This document shows, piece by piece, positions 33,470 through 45,600 of a stretch of 64,000 bases of DNA. How positions within the stretch are numbered: the stretch's first letter is position 1; each line of letters begins with the position of its first letter. The DNA is from Ophioderma brevispina (lineage: Eukaryota; Echinodermata; Ophiuroidea; Amphilepidida; Ophiodermatidae), in NCBI GenBank assembly GCA_023653785.1, contig JAMKCH010011879.1, positions 1 to 64,000 on the forward strand, read 5' to 3'. The notes beneath the pieces were generated by a model. That model was given only the letters and a program-made list of their open reading frames with translations, was not told the origin of the DNA and ran no database searches. A program made the translations under genes and the position numbers.

Positions 33470-35090
33470 TTAATTAATGAGTACTTGCCAGGTGTCGTCA
33501 CTGGCATTTTGAAGATTTGGGTTCTTTGGGTTTAGAGTACATTTCCCTAATTTTTTGTAAATATTCACATCTGTCCACTATGTAATACACCTGCCGGTAA
33601 TAACGATCAAGAATGATTCCCGATTGCTAGCGCTTCTTGTGTAAACAGTATTTTCAAGTTCTTCATCATCTTTAGAATTTCTTGAAACCAGTCAGAAAGC
33701 TAGTATCAACTGTGGGGCATTTATAGTGTACTATTGAGCGAACAGGAATTAAGTGTAGGCCCCTAGCGTCCGCCAGCGGCATGATAAACCACCGCCTGGA
33801 CTATGAGACTTTTACTGATTTTACGTCACCCATCCTTGTCACAACTCCTGGTTTACAGCTTCCACCGCTTTGTAAGACTTTTTTTTTCGCACATGATTCT
33901 CTACTCTAAAGATGCATTTCTAGTAATTGCAAGTTTCCGGAATTATCCCTCATTTTGACTTAGTTTTAGAACTGCAGAATAGGCGCGTAACTTGGGCGGG
34001 TAACTTGGTCTAGGAGTTGAGACGAGTTTTAGGCAAGGATGGATATTGATTTGTATCGTCATGTCTCGGCCTTGGCTAGGAACAGGACTAGGAATATCGG
34101 ACTTGCATGTTTATTTTCGTTTGGACTTGACAATTCAAATCCACGGCCGTGCTTAAATTAAGTTTGCTCCTTTTTTTGTGTACTGTTCGTGACCGTGTAT
34201 TCTCTAGCGTAGGCTGTTTTGATACTGACCGATGTTACTTACCCGGCGACAAAGAAAGAAATGGAGTCAACACGCATTTGGCAGTCGATAAAATATGGGG
34301 CGTGCTTCCGAGCTGCTGTTGCTAGAAAGTTAGTATTCTCAAATGTGGTCATCACTTTTCAATAGGGGCCAATTTAAGGTACCCAGGGTCAATTTTAAAA
34401 TGGTCCAATCAAGTTGAAATGTGTTGCCATATTGTCCCATCTGGATTCCAAAAATGTATAGTTGTACCAACTACGACATTGGTATTTAAATACTTGCAAA
34501 TGATTGCCTGAGGAAAGAGGGACTCACCCAAGAGTATAGATTTGCTTATGTTAAATATTTACCTACCGAGATAAGGCTCAAAGAAGGTCAACGCCAATTG
34601 AGATTATGTTGCCCTGACCTATTTTGTGCAAACATTATAACTATTGATTGCAGATGCTACAAATATTCGTTATTAAACACATTAAGCTTGATGAGCCTAT
34701 ATTTTTGAAATATGATGACTAGATGGACAAAAAAGGAATAAATTTCAACCGTATTGGGGGTGGTGGGGGAGAGTTTTAAAAGTTTGACTCCTGTTGTAAC
34801 CTGAGAGTGCGAACTACATAGCGTTGATATAGAGGGTAGTTACTTAACCTACCAAAGGGTCAAAACCTTTTCTTAGTGAGGTGACGACGTGGACCTGGTC
34901 ATGCTCCTGCTCCAAATCGACAGGGTCCCATTCCCGTCTACTTAATTTGTTTGTGCACGATTGATGTAAGTCCCTATAAATAAATCATTCACGTGATGGG
35001 CCTTCATGCCTCCATTGCTCTCAATAAATGCAAAGTTCAAAGCCCACGTACCACCCACCTTATTCGCTCGATGAAAAGTGGTGCTAACGT
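33470..35090. other. No recognised gene
   Basis: Mixed-composition sequence lacking motifs, with a G-rich patch near 34,755-34,770. Confidence 0.5.
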
Positions 35091-35094
35091 TGAA

Positions 35095-35400
35095 CAATTT
35101 TCCAGTGTATGATTATCCCTATGGGGGGGGGCAGTGCGTATTCATCGCCTTTCACCATGAGGTCTCGGTTTCGATTCACGGCAGGGGATCGTTCTATGTG
35201 GCTTTATGTGAATATGGCTTTATCGATCAATACTCGTTCCGCAGGGTTTCTCTGGGACTACGGTTTCCTCTGCTTCTTAAAAACGAGCTTCTGGCATAAT
35301 GTTTCTGGTCTTATGGTTTCTCTGAATTGCTGAGCGCCTTTCATGGAGCCGCAACAGCGCCTTGATACTTTACCGGGATATTGCGCGTTAAAAATACAAA
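35095..35400 (+). repeat. tRNA-derived SINE-like copy
   Basis: 'aggtctcGGTTTCGATTCacg' (about 35,160) looks like a polymerase III B box with one extra T. 'cgcagggtttctctgggact' and 'acggtttcctctgcttct' follow, then 'ttgctgagcgcctttcatgg', the standard SINE body and tail phrases of many invertebrates. The A box is not clear, and the two overlapping open frames are by-products. Confidence 0.45.
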
Positions 35401-35424
35401 TTTTTATTATAAAATTTATATTCA

Positions 35425-35780
35425 TTAACAGGACAGCGATGGAATGGCCTTGGCCCCCAGCTATGCTACTATATTTAGGGGTGCACCGAGGGGACGTCTT
35501 CGCTTAAACCTCAAGCCAGTCCCGTAGATTCTTGGATACGCTATATTTACGATGTTTCTTCTTGGACGGACAGTAAGACTAATCTGCTCAGTTTTCACAA
35601 CTACCTCAATTCCTTTCATACCGCTTACCAAATTCACCTCCGACTATTTCTCAGAGCCAGCTTCTTTATAGATATTTCTATAGATCTGGTTACATGTCTA
35701 CTCAGTTTTTCTCAAGCCCCCGTGACAAGAAAGCATCGTGCTGAAAAGAAACAACGGAATGATCTCCTGCACTACAAAAA
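35425..35780 (+). pseudogene. Penelope-like reverse transcriptase part
   Basis: The plus strand reads MALAPSYATIF (about 35,449-35,481), the 'GTAMGTxxAPxYAxxF' box. In another frame it reads WIRYIYDVSSWTDSKTNLL (35,532-35,588), where the catalytic 'RYIDD' has Tyr in place of the first Asp. 'SFHNYLNSFH' and, after frame changes, 'IKFTSDYFSEPAS' and 'STQFFSKP.DK' follow as in Penelope-like elements. The missing catalytic residue and frameshifts mean it is dead, or misread. The N-terminal part is at 31.6-32.3 kb. Confidence 0.7.
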
Positions 35781-36144
35781 TAAGCCGCCATACAATAGCG
35801 TTCCCTAGCATCACCATAAATCCCGATTTTCAAAAACTCTCGTGTCATTCAAAACCCCACCTTCTTTCTTCCCCTCTGCTCCATCTATGACGGGCCTCTT
35901 CCGGAGCCGCCTATCTTGCTTACAGACGTCCTGTCCTTCCGGGGCCCTCCTTGTCTCTGCACCAACCTCACACATGCTTCCCTTTCCGATCACGCTACTC
36001 TCCGGTGTTCTTTTTTTTTTTTGGCTCTCCCACGCACGTATCCCCCTTCACGGCTTTACCCAGAACGTACAAACCTGACCTTGGACCTGCACTCTATATT
36101 TACCAGCCGGCCTTCTGGGGTCAATGGATGGTGATTCCCTAACC
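35781..36144. other. Downstream of the Penelope-like fragment; shadow frames
   Basis: Three overlapping plus frames and one minus frame pass through here, with a T-run at about 36,010-36,022. None shows a GIY-YIG nuclease, which some Penelope elements carry after the reverse transcriptase. Confidence 0.4.
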
Positions 36145-37135
36145 GACCCTTGACTTGTGACTTGACCTTTGACCCCTGTAACTTCACCAATATGTCACAA
36201 ATTTCATTAAATGTATTTTACGTGTTACCAACTTTAAAAGGATCAATATTATTTAGTTTCACCTCAATCCAAGCATGTCACGGGAATTGACTTTTCACCC
36301 CTATAATGCGACCCTTGGGTCACGGATGGGGTCTACTGTATTTGTTCTGTATTGATGATAGCCGGCGAGGACTATCCCAGCAATTTCAGCTCTTTCGGAG
36401 TTGTTTGTAGATTTTGACCTTAACCTTGAACGTTGACCTTTGGAGTAGAGACTATCATCAAACCTCTCTAACCATTAATGTACATCACTGCAGCAATAAG
36501 GCTTTTTCTGTTTATATAGGCTGAGATATAGCTAATTTGGTCATTTTAGCATTTTTTTGGCAAATTGGGACCATTTGACCAACCTTATGACCTTTGACCC
36601 AATATGAAAAAAACAAACCTCATGGCACGCAACATGCATTGTTTCCAGTTTAAATAATCACATTCTATCGTGATAGTCTGGAGATAAACATCTTGAAGTT
36701 ATTGAGCCCTAAAACCGCGAAAGACCTTAATGACCTTTGACCCAAAAAAAAATACCTTGTATAATCAGGTAACACTATGAAATAATCTGAACGGTTTAGT
36801 CACTCTAATATGTTTACATTGAGATAAACATTTTTGAATTATTTTTGGTTTTTGACCGGAAGTTCTCCCTTAATGACATTTGACCCCCATGCCGAGCACA
36901 ACCTTGTGAAGGGTCTTAGTTGCTTCATATGTAAGAGTCACGTGACCATGCAAAATTGCATTATAGCAGATAGCTATTTTGAAGATTTTTTGAAGATTTT
37001 TCACATTGTGACCGGAAGTTCCCCCTAATGACCCCAAATGGACCTCTCGACCAATAACTTTTTGAAGGGTCACACGTTGCTTCATACGCATGAGTCACGT
37101 TACCATGCAATGTAAATGTAGGAGGAGATACAGTT
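36145..37135. repeat. Degenerate tandem region rich in TGACCTTTGACC
   Basis: TGACCTTTGACC occurs exactly at 36,163, 36,588 and 36,731, with looser forms ('tgacatttgacccc', 'tgaccttaaccttg', 'tgacccccatg') elsewhere. A longer block, 'tgaccggaagttc', then 'gaagggtc', 'gttgcttcata' and 'gagtcacgt', occurs at about 36,853-36,955 and again at 37,008-37,110. It is an old tandem array. The motif equals a direct repeat of nuclear-receptor half-sites spaced by one base, with no evidence that it is used. Confidence 0.6.
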
Positions 37136-37712
37136 TAAAGAAAATCACACTTTTGACACCTGTTGTGAACCCTGATGGACCCCGACAGGAGTCAAAGTCA
37201 TATGTCATAAAATGAGATGATCAGCGGTAATTGGTGCAAGTCTGGTTAGAATAGTCAAACCATGAGTGAGCTAGACGCAGTTGAAAATGTGTCAGTAGAG
37301 AAAGAAGAAGAAGAAGAACGACCATCAACAAAACAGAACAAGACGACCTGAAGGCCGTTTTGTAAGAAAGCATTACAGACTGTCATATCACGTGCAAATC
37401 ATCTGGATTATGATCGTTATCAAGGCCAAAAAGCAATCGCCAATATACAGGAAAAACCACCACTATCTCTCACGCGTTTTAATTAATACTAGCTCGGAAA
37501 TTAAAAACGTTAGGAAGGATATCCCGTATGTGAAACACTGTAATCAACCTGACCATGACATTAGTCAGCGGTCATTTGGTACAAGTCTTGTCAGAAATTA
37601 CGTCAAACCAGTTGAAAGTGGCAGAAGAGAAAGAAGAAGAAGAACAGAACGCATCAAAAACAGAACAAGACGGTCTGAAGGCCGTTTTGTAAGAAAGCAT
37701 CAAAAACAGAAA

Positions 37713-37733
37713 AAGACGGCCGAAGGCCGTCTT
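37713..37733. other. Perfect hairpin, 9-bp stem and GAA loop
   Basis: AAGACGGCC-GAA-GGCCGTCTT within the tandem unit, GC-rich in an AT-rich setting. The other copies have only imperfect versions (e.g. 'gacggtctgaaggccgtttt'). Confidence 0.7.
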
Positions 37734-37942
37734 GTTATCACCAGTTCTGTCACTAATGAACCTTTCCCATTACAGTCATATCACGTGGCAAAATCATCTG
37801 GATCATCTTCGTTATCACATGCCAAAAAGCAATCGCCCAAATACAGGAAAAAACCAACCACTTCTCTCTACCACGCGTTTTACTAATAATAGATCGGAAA
37901 TTAAAAAACGTTAGAAGGATATCCGTATGTGAAACACTTGAA

Positions 37943-38739
37943 CACTTAGTGACAAGGGGGGGGGGGGGGGGGGTTCCTAAGGACCTCCAGAATTTGTTTC
38001 GCGCTGGCGCTTTACGCGTGGGTTTTTCGGCTGAATTTTTTGTAATGTCAGACTTTAAAAGCGCTTCTTTTCCTACCAAAAAAATTAAAATCGGCCAAGC
38101 CGTTAAGGAGTTAATTAGTGAGGGTCCCATGGACCCCCCCCCCGTGGCCACTAACGGAGTCATTGAGACTAGGTTTAAATATACGAATAAGAAACCAGAA
38201 CCAAAAGCAAATTTTTTGTGCTGATATAAGTTCACACATACATGTAGGTTAACAATTATTAGAACAGTAAAAAAAGAATAACCTTTATGTGCTAAAAACA
38301 ACAATTTCAACATGTACGTTGCCAAACTGTTACTATACAACTCTATGGACAATGACGTGTATTTTGCGACCACCGTAAAAAATACAGGATTCCCTAAAAC
38401 TGAAGGTTGGGGTTAAATATCAGTAATTTGGGTCTTCTAGAATAGATATCAAAATAAAATAAGTTTTAAAAAAGTTTGGTGTTAGCGCAAGGCTCATTGA
38501 ATTTTCCGTCTATTTGCCCATTTTTCGCGTGTTTGAAAACGTTTTGCCCTAATTGCAGCCCAAATAACAAATTTCAATTTTTAACATTTAAAAAATTTTG
38601 GGGTTGTGTTATGACCCTTACATGTGGTATAAAAATTTCGTACAAAAATTCCCTCGGAAAGTGGTTTCCTGAGGGGGGGTCCATGGAACCCCCCCCCTGG
38701 GCACCAAAGGGAGTGACAACCCACTTGGTCAATTAAGTG
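37943..38739. mobile_element. TTAA-flanked CACTTAAGTG element, copy 2 (797 bp)
   Basis: The left end CACTTAGTGACAAGG runs into an 18-G tract. The right end is inverted, '...cccacttggtcaattaagtg' followed by TTAA. It interrupts the tandem unit: the copy at 37,522-37,560 reads 'gtatgtgaaacactgtaatcaacc' uninterrupted (empty site), whereas here 'gtatgtgaaacactt' and 'taatcaacctgaccatgac' lie on opposite sides. Subterminal 'ggtcccatggaccccc' blocks are shared with copy 1. The 206-codon minus frame across it is not a supported gene. Confidence 0.7.
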
Positions 38740-39010
38740 TTAATCAACCTGACCATGACATTAGTCAGCGGTCATTGGTGCAAGTATGGTCAGAATATAC
38801 GTCAAACCAGTTGAAAATGTTGGCTAGAAGAGGAAGAGAAGAAGAAACGAAAGCATCAAAAACAGAACAGGCGGCATGAGGCACGTCTTGTAATCACCCG
38901 TTCTGTACCAATGAATCTTTCCGATTCATAATACTAGCTCGGAAATTTAAAAAAACGTTAGAAGGATCTCCGTATGTGAAACATTAACAACTGACCATGA
39001 TCATTAGTCA

Positions 39011-40559
39011 TGCCCAAATTACTGGCACTGAACATATCTCGTACAAAAAACCTGATCACATAATCCGGATACCGCGATCATTGTGGAATGGCTAAAATTA
39101 CGATTCTATTTTCCGTGGGGATATAAAGGTCCATGGCCCGATCGCTAATAGCTCGTCTCAGAGCCCCAGATTTACCGGAAAAGGTCAAACATTTTGGTTT
39201 ATGAGAAGAAAGGCTACTATTTTTCTCATTACCCTGTTTTTTTTTTGAATCTTGAGCAAAGGAGGTATTGTTGGGAGGATGGCGCAATATGTGCCATTTT
39301 GGTGGAACAATATTAATTTTACACAGTACTCTATGGGGCTTACAAAATATGTTTTTAGATATGCTGCTTTAACATAATTGGCCAAATAGGGCAACCTCAA
39401 GGGGACTTACACGTTGGAATCTTGACCGTCCCTCCTCAAGTCTCACGCTGATTCACCTTTTGCTTGGAACTACGAGACCAAATTTACCTCTAAATTCACA
39501 TCACGTCACTTCGAATCAAACAATTAAAAACATCATAGAATTAAAGTTCTGGAGATAGCCACTAGGAATTTACATCTACTCTTTTCCACGCTATCCTCCC
39601 ATCCTCAACTCACAACTAGAAGTCTTGCAGTTGGTCTCAATGCTGTTCAGCAGGCGTAGGGAGTTGTCTTCAATAATGTTTGCCAAGGAAGAAGCCTTCC
39701 AGAGATATTGTGTGTGGAGGTATCCTTTTAATATGACCGAAGTAGGTGCAAAGCTGCTTGGCTTGGATTCTGCTGCTGATGGTTATATGAAAATGTATGG
39801 CTTTGTCTCAGGGCCTCGCTCAAATACCTGTATTTCTATTCCTACGTCTTCTTGTCACTCCAAAGATTTGTCGGAGGCAAGCCATCTCGCAGACATGGAG
39901 TCGCTGTTGTACTCTCTTTTTCAGTGTCCATTATTCGTCCCCATAGATGGCTATAAAGAGCACCGTTCCAGTTTGGTTTGGGGTTCTTTCCATGTTGAGG
40001 TCAGTTTCTGCATAATTCCGATGGCTAGGTTCTTCTTCTTCTTCTTAATTGCTAGATACCTGGCTGGTGATTACTTCATTTCTTTTTCAGATCTTTGTTG
40101 TCAATTTGAATTTTGACTTTCTGGTTGTCTCGGTTGATGACCTGGACATGGGTTTTTCCCTGTAATGTTGATGGTGAGTCCAAAGCTTTTTTGCTTCATT
40201 TTCTGCATTTTCTCATTTAAAGACGCAATTACTGCATAAAACGGGAAAATGCTATTTAATTCTATAAAAAAGGCGATCAAATAACCTAATTTAAGTATTG
40301 TGAACATTCATATATAGAGCATATAATAAAATATCAGTGCTATACGAAACGACGCGAATGCTGATTTTGTTTGTTTGTTTTTTTGTTGTTGTTTTTGTTT
40401 GTTTTTTGTTTGTTGTTTTCTTTTTTTAAATCCTCGCAATCTTTCTTATATATGGCTTATGCGACACTGACCATTCGCACTTGTGCAAAATATCAATTCA
40501 GATTTATCAATAGCTGATTGATATAGTAAGAATTGGGGAGTAAGAGCTTTTAATAGCAT
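39011..40559. other. No supported gene; one unexplained 163-codon frame
   Basis: The plus frame at 39,625-40,116 (containing KEEAFQRYCVWRYPFNMTEV) is fairly long, but I recognise no domain, and its end runs through a simple TTC/T-rich stretch. A G/T-rich low-complexity stretch occupies about 40,365-40,430. Confidence 0.35.
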
Positions 40560-41085
40560 ACCACCCTCCCCCACCCTAGTGAACTTCGCTCCGGTGCGCT
40601 GAAATGCTAAAAACTTTCGTAAAAAGCTTCTAGGTAATCGTTCTTTCATCCTTTCCGGTCATTTTAGCGAAAACATGTGAAGGTAGCACCTTCACCGGGG
40701 TTAGGGTATGCCGTCAAAGTCGAAGGGTAGGGGGGGTGGTTGCCACCCAAGGATATTTTATGGTGCATTTTTCAAAATATTATGCACAGTATGGCTCTAA
40801 AACTCTATGTTTATGTAAAACTAGCCAAATGCCATCATTTAGAGCTGAAAACCGCATGAAAATCCGATATTCCTGCGATTTTTAGCGCAAAATTGGATTT
40901 TCGCCTATTTTCGGTCGAAAATGCCAATTTTGCCAACTCGCGGACTTTATGACGTCATTGTGACGCCATACTAGGTATGTTGGTACTTACTTTGATATCA
41001 ATGGAAAGAGGAGGACCATAAAAAAAAAAAAAAAAAAAACCCCCTTGGTAAACCGTGTTACAAAAAAGGCTTGGTAAGACGAGGG
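40560..41085 (+). repeat. CRE-motif repeat with element terminus
   Basis: It contains 'aggtagcaccttcaccgggg', 'ggtggttgccaccc', 'tatggctctaaaactct', 'gactttatgacgtcattgtg', 'gtatgttggtacttac' and 'tatcaatggaaagagg'. A 19-A run then precedes 'aaggcttggtaagacgaggg' and TTGA, the same terminus as the 688-bp element at 33,469. Confidence 0.6.
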
Positions 41086-41255
41086 TTGAGGAAGTTAGTG
41101 TATAACTTAGCCGTTATTGATAATTTACATGTGATGAGTTCCTTTCCTTTCACTTAATACCTATACTTATACAAAAATGGTCTAAAATGATCACAACAAT
41201 CGAAAATATTCCTCAATAATGTTACCCAGATATGATGTATCATTTTTTTCCTTAG

Positions 41256-41468
41256 AAAATGGCATTTTAGTGACAATTGGTGAAACAAAGTTCAAGCAAC
41301 TGTTGAACTTAAATTCGGGGAATTCATTGGTTTTGGTAATCGATGATACAGGCAGTATGAGTGAAGAAATAGAAGCCGTAGTAGATTCAGCTATTGAACT
41401 TGTCAGACGATTCAGTGGTACATGTTTTGCTTCCGCCCAGTTCATAGTTTCTCCATTCAATGATCCGG
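41256..41468 (+). CDS. VWA-domain exon (metal-binding loop) of the VWA7-like gene
   Basis: Acceptor 'tttttttccttag' (AG 41,254-41,255), donor GTAAGT at 41,469, length 213 bp. It encodes NGILVTIGETKFKQLLNLNS, then GNSLVLVIDDTGSMSEEIEA, VVDSAIELVRRFSGTC and SAQFIVSPFNDP. This is the first beta strand, metal-ion-dependent adhesion site (DDTGS, a DxTxS variant) and first helix of a VWA domain. 'PFNDP' at the exon end is typical of the VWA7/hemicentin subgroup. The exon leaves one base (G) that joins AC of the exon at 54,071 to make Asp. The product is probably an extracellular adhesion or matrix protein. Confidence 0.85.
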
Positions 41469-42354
41469 GTAAGTGCACAGTTCAGCTAAAAAGATATCAG
41501 CGAATGGACCCTTTTGATCGGGTTTTTGAAAGTTAGCAATGTCAATTTATCTAGTTTGCTTTCTTTGGGATTAGTTTACATTCAGCCCAATGTCCCATTA
41601 TGAAATTTAAGGGGTTTATCATATGATGTTGTGAATAAACTTGGTTTCAAATGTTGACATGTCTATTGTAATAACGTTTATTTCAGAGGGATTTTTTAAG
41701 GATCTACATATAAGTAGAAACACTTTGGGGTTATGCCATTTTGAATCGTATCTCGGACCACCTTGCCCATGATTCTCTCTGGTAGACCGCACGTTTTTTT
41801 TTTGTTTTTCAAATTGGCTTGCTTTTCGTCACAAGGACTCTCAGCGATAACCATCGGAGTTTTTCGTAGAGTTCGATTGGGGAATTTACCATATCATAGT
41901 GCCGATTTGAGTAAAGCACAGCAGGCTTTGTCAGCTGAAATGATGGCTACAGTCCCGTAGAAATAAAGGTCCTAGTCGTTCTCAAAATAAACCGAGATGT
42001 TCGAAAGTGTGTTACGGTTATGGTGTTACAGGCCATAAGAATGCCATACGTGATAGGGACCCGGAGGGAGGGGACGGGCCGTTAAACTATAATATCCCCA
42101 TTTGTCAGTAGTAATCGTCCCAATAACGTAATACTCAAGTATGCTGAAACAAAAACAGGTGGGGAAGATTTGATCAACGAAGTGTTCTACAGTAAATTCA
42201 ACCCATCGTGTCACCTCTAGTACTTTCTCGAAGGTATTGGCATTGAATGAAGGGGGTGTGCAGTGGATGGAAATTGAAATTCCACGCTAAATCTATTGAA
42301 ATTCGTGTCCAAACGGTCGGACTTGAGTCACTTATTACCGGTGTGAAAGCAGAT
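41469..42354. other. Intron, no recognised feature
   Basis: Start of the 12.6-kb intron between VWA exons. A block at 42,205-42,300 ('ctctagtactttctcgaagg' ... 'ccacgctaaatctattg') recurs at about 43,120-43,205 and 48,155-48,240, inside the repeated unit. Confidence 0.5.
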
Positions 42355-42690
42355 ATAGTCCGGCGGGATCCACAGTCCGGGCTCCATAGACGATAGTCCG
42401 GGAACAATGGTGAACAATAGGGCAATCGATTCAGTTGACTCTTCACGCAACTTTAGTTTAACGCTTTATTCCGTTGTCGTCTATGGAGCCCGGACTATGA
42501 TACCTGCCGGACTATGATTACTTTCATACGGTCATATGTTTATGGCAGGTATCATAGTCCGGGCTCCATAGGCGACAACGGAATAAAGCGTGAAACTAAT
42601 GTTGCGTTACAGAGTCAACTGAATCCGATTGCCCTATTTTTTCACCATTGTTCCCGACTATGAGCCCACGGAGGACTATATCTCCTGCCA
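42355..42690. repeat. Long inverted repeat at the edge of the 5-kb unit
   Basis: The arm 42,355-42,505 ('gaacaatggtgaacaatagg', 'gattcagttgactc', 'gctttattccgttgtcg', 'ggagcccggactatgatacc') is mirrored at 42,545-42,690. The arms are about 145 bp around a spacer of about 40 bp. Only the right arm is repeated at the start of the second 5-kb copy (47,567). Confidence 0.8.
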
Positions 42691-45600
42691 CACCGGACTT
42701 ACCCCTGCTCTTTCGGCATTGATCCGTCGGATTAGCCCGTTAGGTCCGATAGATTTAAAAATCCGATGCGCGTTCACACTGCCCTTTTTATAATCCGACC
42801 CTAATACCGACCATTTAGGTCCGGTAATATTGATTATGGTCCGACCGCACGTGGAACGATTACAATAGTTTACAATGGGCGTGAGGGGATTAGCGGATAT
42901 TTTGTTTTTAATTCCATCTGGGCTAAGTCCTGGGGTTTTAAAAAAAAAAACCGGTAATACTACACGGGTGTGGAACGCAGCTTTTATTTAATCCTATAGC
43001 TAGAAAAATCAATTCTGTGCTAAATGAAATCATTCAACCACGTAAACGCATAGCTACCTAATAGCTTTTTTTTACTAATTCTCAATACAGGTGACCATAG
43101 TAGATGCACCCCACCGTGGTCACCTCAGTACTTTTTCCCGGAAGGAATGGGCAATTGAATGAGGGGGCATGTACAGTGGGTGGAAATTAATTCCACGCTC
43201 AATCTATTGGTACATGAAGGCAATAGGAAAGAAAAATCAATTATATGCTTATGAAGCATTAAGTCAACGTAAGCGCATTATAATCTACATGAAACCATTC
43301 TGACTAATCGCAATTGCTTCAGTTGTATTCAATGTAACAGGTGAGTTTAATTTACTGACCTTGAGCCCCGTGTTTTGGATAATAGCCCTATGTAAGAATG
43401 ATGTCAGTCAACATGAAAGAAAGGCCAGATATCATAGTCTTTCATGAAACCGGCGAATCGGGCCACATATTGTCTTTTTCTGCCTCCTCTCCCAACGAAT
43501 CGACGCTGTCCAAAACTTTTTCCTCTGGTGCACATGGGGTTTGAATCCTACATAAAGTCGTATTTGCTTCAATGTAATTCAATGTAACGTGAGTTGAATG
43601 CTTGTGACTTTGAGCGCCCGTGCTTTGGATACGAAGAACACAAAAATATTGCACTCATTGTAACAGGAAAGGCAAGATTATCTCGGTGACTCGGGTCACA
43701 TATATTCTGCCTCCTCTAATAGCGGACGGCCGAGCCTTGAAAAGTGCTCGAGTTACCCCTCCCCACCGTACAACAAAACACAACCCACCTTATTTTAAGG
43801 ATAAAATATATAAGGATCTAAGAAACTGATGGTTTTGTGGTTTGAAATATTTGGTGGGCAGGGATATTGCTATGCCGAAAAATGAAATTTGGCTGCAAGT
43901 TAAGCGAAATTATTATTTTTTCTTATTTTTTAAGGTAAAAAGAATGACAATCTTAGTTTTATGGTATCCATTTTTGTTATTGATATAGGTATTATACATT
44001 CATAAGGGTTGCAGGTAATCCTCGTTGTGCTGACATGTGATAAAAAGGATCTTTTTTTAGGAAAACAGGTGATTTTGGGGCTAAATTCTAGACCCTTTAT
44101 ATATTGTATAAAAAAGAAATCTATAATATAACTGTCAGATTGATAGTATTTGCATGATGATTAAATTTGTTTTGCTAAGAATTAATAATTCTTGATATTC
44201 TTAAGTTTATAGCTCAAAACGGTGATTTTTGACCCACAAAACACCCCTAGCCACCAAAGTTTTTGACCACACCATTATTTTTTTAAAATTCTTATTATTA
44301 TCTTTCAATAGACTGGGTTTCGTTTTGTTGTACGAGGGGAGGGGTTGTCGACATTTTGCAGTCCAAACCGCTCCATAGAAACAATCTATACGCTAACCAA
44401 ACTGGTAACAGGATGGGGTGAATCGGCTATAGTGCCCAGAGAAACAGGAATGATAGGCCATTGCTATCACGTATTCCGTAGAATTAATTGTGTAATAGCG
44501 AGCGTGACTGAAAACAATCGTAAATCAAGCAACAAAGGACAATGTGGCCGGATAAGGAAAGGGACGCGCCCGTCTATAGTTTTCAAGAACGGAAGAATTT
44601 GAAATATTCCGTATTTTAAAGCGACATGCTCAAATTTTAAACCTTTTGCTAGTTTTCAAAAATACCACTTTACATAATTCCCCAAGTTTTCTTTTTTTAT
44701 GTTAAAAGTTATAATACAGGCTTCATAAACACTAAATGAAAGGCCAACAACAGACAACAACTTCACTATGAAATAAGGCTGCCTCCTACCAAGGGCTCAG
44801 TTCAGTAGGCCCGCGATGGGCACATGTTACAGCAGTTTTTGATCAATGTATGCCTTCGGGTATCATCAATCAACTAAAGCGTTATGACCTGGATCAAAAC
44901 TGCTTACAGAATGTTTTCTTGCTGTAACATTTCAAACAACCTCAAATCACAAAATAAGCATAATGAATTTAAATTAAAAAAAAAAAAAAAAAAGACAAAT
45001 GCTTAATTTGCAAAAATTTAAAAAAAAAAAAAAATAAAAAAAAAGAAACCCCCCTTTTAAAAACAATTGGGTGGCCATTTTTTTGCCTATAGTTTGGTTA
45101 TTATACAATCTATTAAAGGGGACGACCCGTTTAAGTACATAAAGTTTTCAATCTTGATATAATGGTCTTCACCTCTACAAACCCCCTCTATAAGTTTTGT
45201 TGCGGCTGATATTTCACCCGGTTTTCCCAGGTGAGAGCTAAAATATGATGTTCTTCTTTGCCCTATATGTGTAAAATTAATCGGTCGACCAAAATAGGGT
45301 AACATTTTTGCTCTAACTTTTTCCAAACCAATACCTTTATCCCTAAATTTCACAGGGTAAAATTAAAAAAAAACGCGTGTTTTTTTGTTTTTTAAAATGT
45401 TGACCATTTCCGGTAAAATCGTGGATTATGGGGATGATCTTTTAAGCGATCAACCAACGGCCCTCTTTAACTCTTGAAGTCTTTCTTGCTGTCGGCAACA
45501 TCGGCCCCGAGGTACTTTGAGGTCTAACCTTTTGAGTTGGATCCCGTGTGTACTTGCATAAGTTGATGTTTCTCTTCCTCATTGACGGTCCGGAGGGTTA

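Larger units (their letters stand above)
37215..39010 (+). repeat. Three direct copies of a purine-rich unit
   Basis: Copies at about 37,215-37,535, 37,560-37,935 and 38,745-39,005 share 'tcagcggtcattggtgcaag', 'gtcaaaccagttgaaa', an AAGAAG tract, 'aaaacagaacaaga', and (copies 1 and 2) 'aaaatcatctggat' and 'aaaaagcaatcgcc'. They end 'gaaggatatccgtatgtgaa'. The 164-codon open frame over copies 1-2 is low-complexity and not a supported gene. Confidence 0.7.

Noticed and set aside
37392..37886. 164-codon plus frame rich in Arg/Lys/Ser
   Set aside because: It spans two direct copies of a repeat unit, and its Arg-rich part is the AAGAAG tract. The frame is not kept in the third copy.
37753..38373. 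206-codon minus-strand open frame, the longest in the window
   Set aside because: It crosses the boundary of the 37,943-38,739 TTAA element and the tandem purine unit and passes through an 18-G tract. There is no recognisable motif, so it is an accidental frame.
39625..40116. 163-codon plus frame (QRYCVWRYPFNMTEV...)
   Set aside because: It is longer than expected by chance but has no recognised domain, splice sites or repeat relationship. Kept only as a note, not as a gene.
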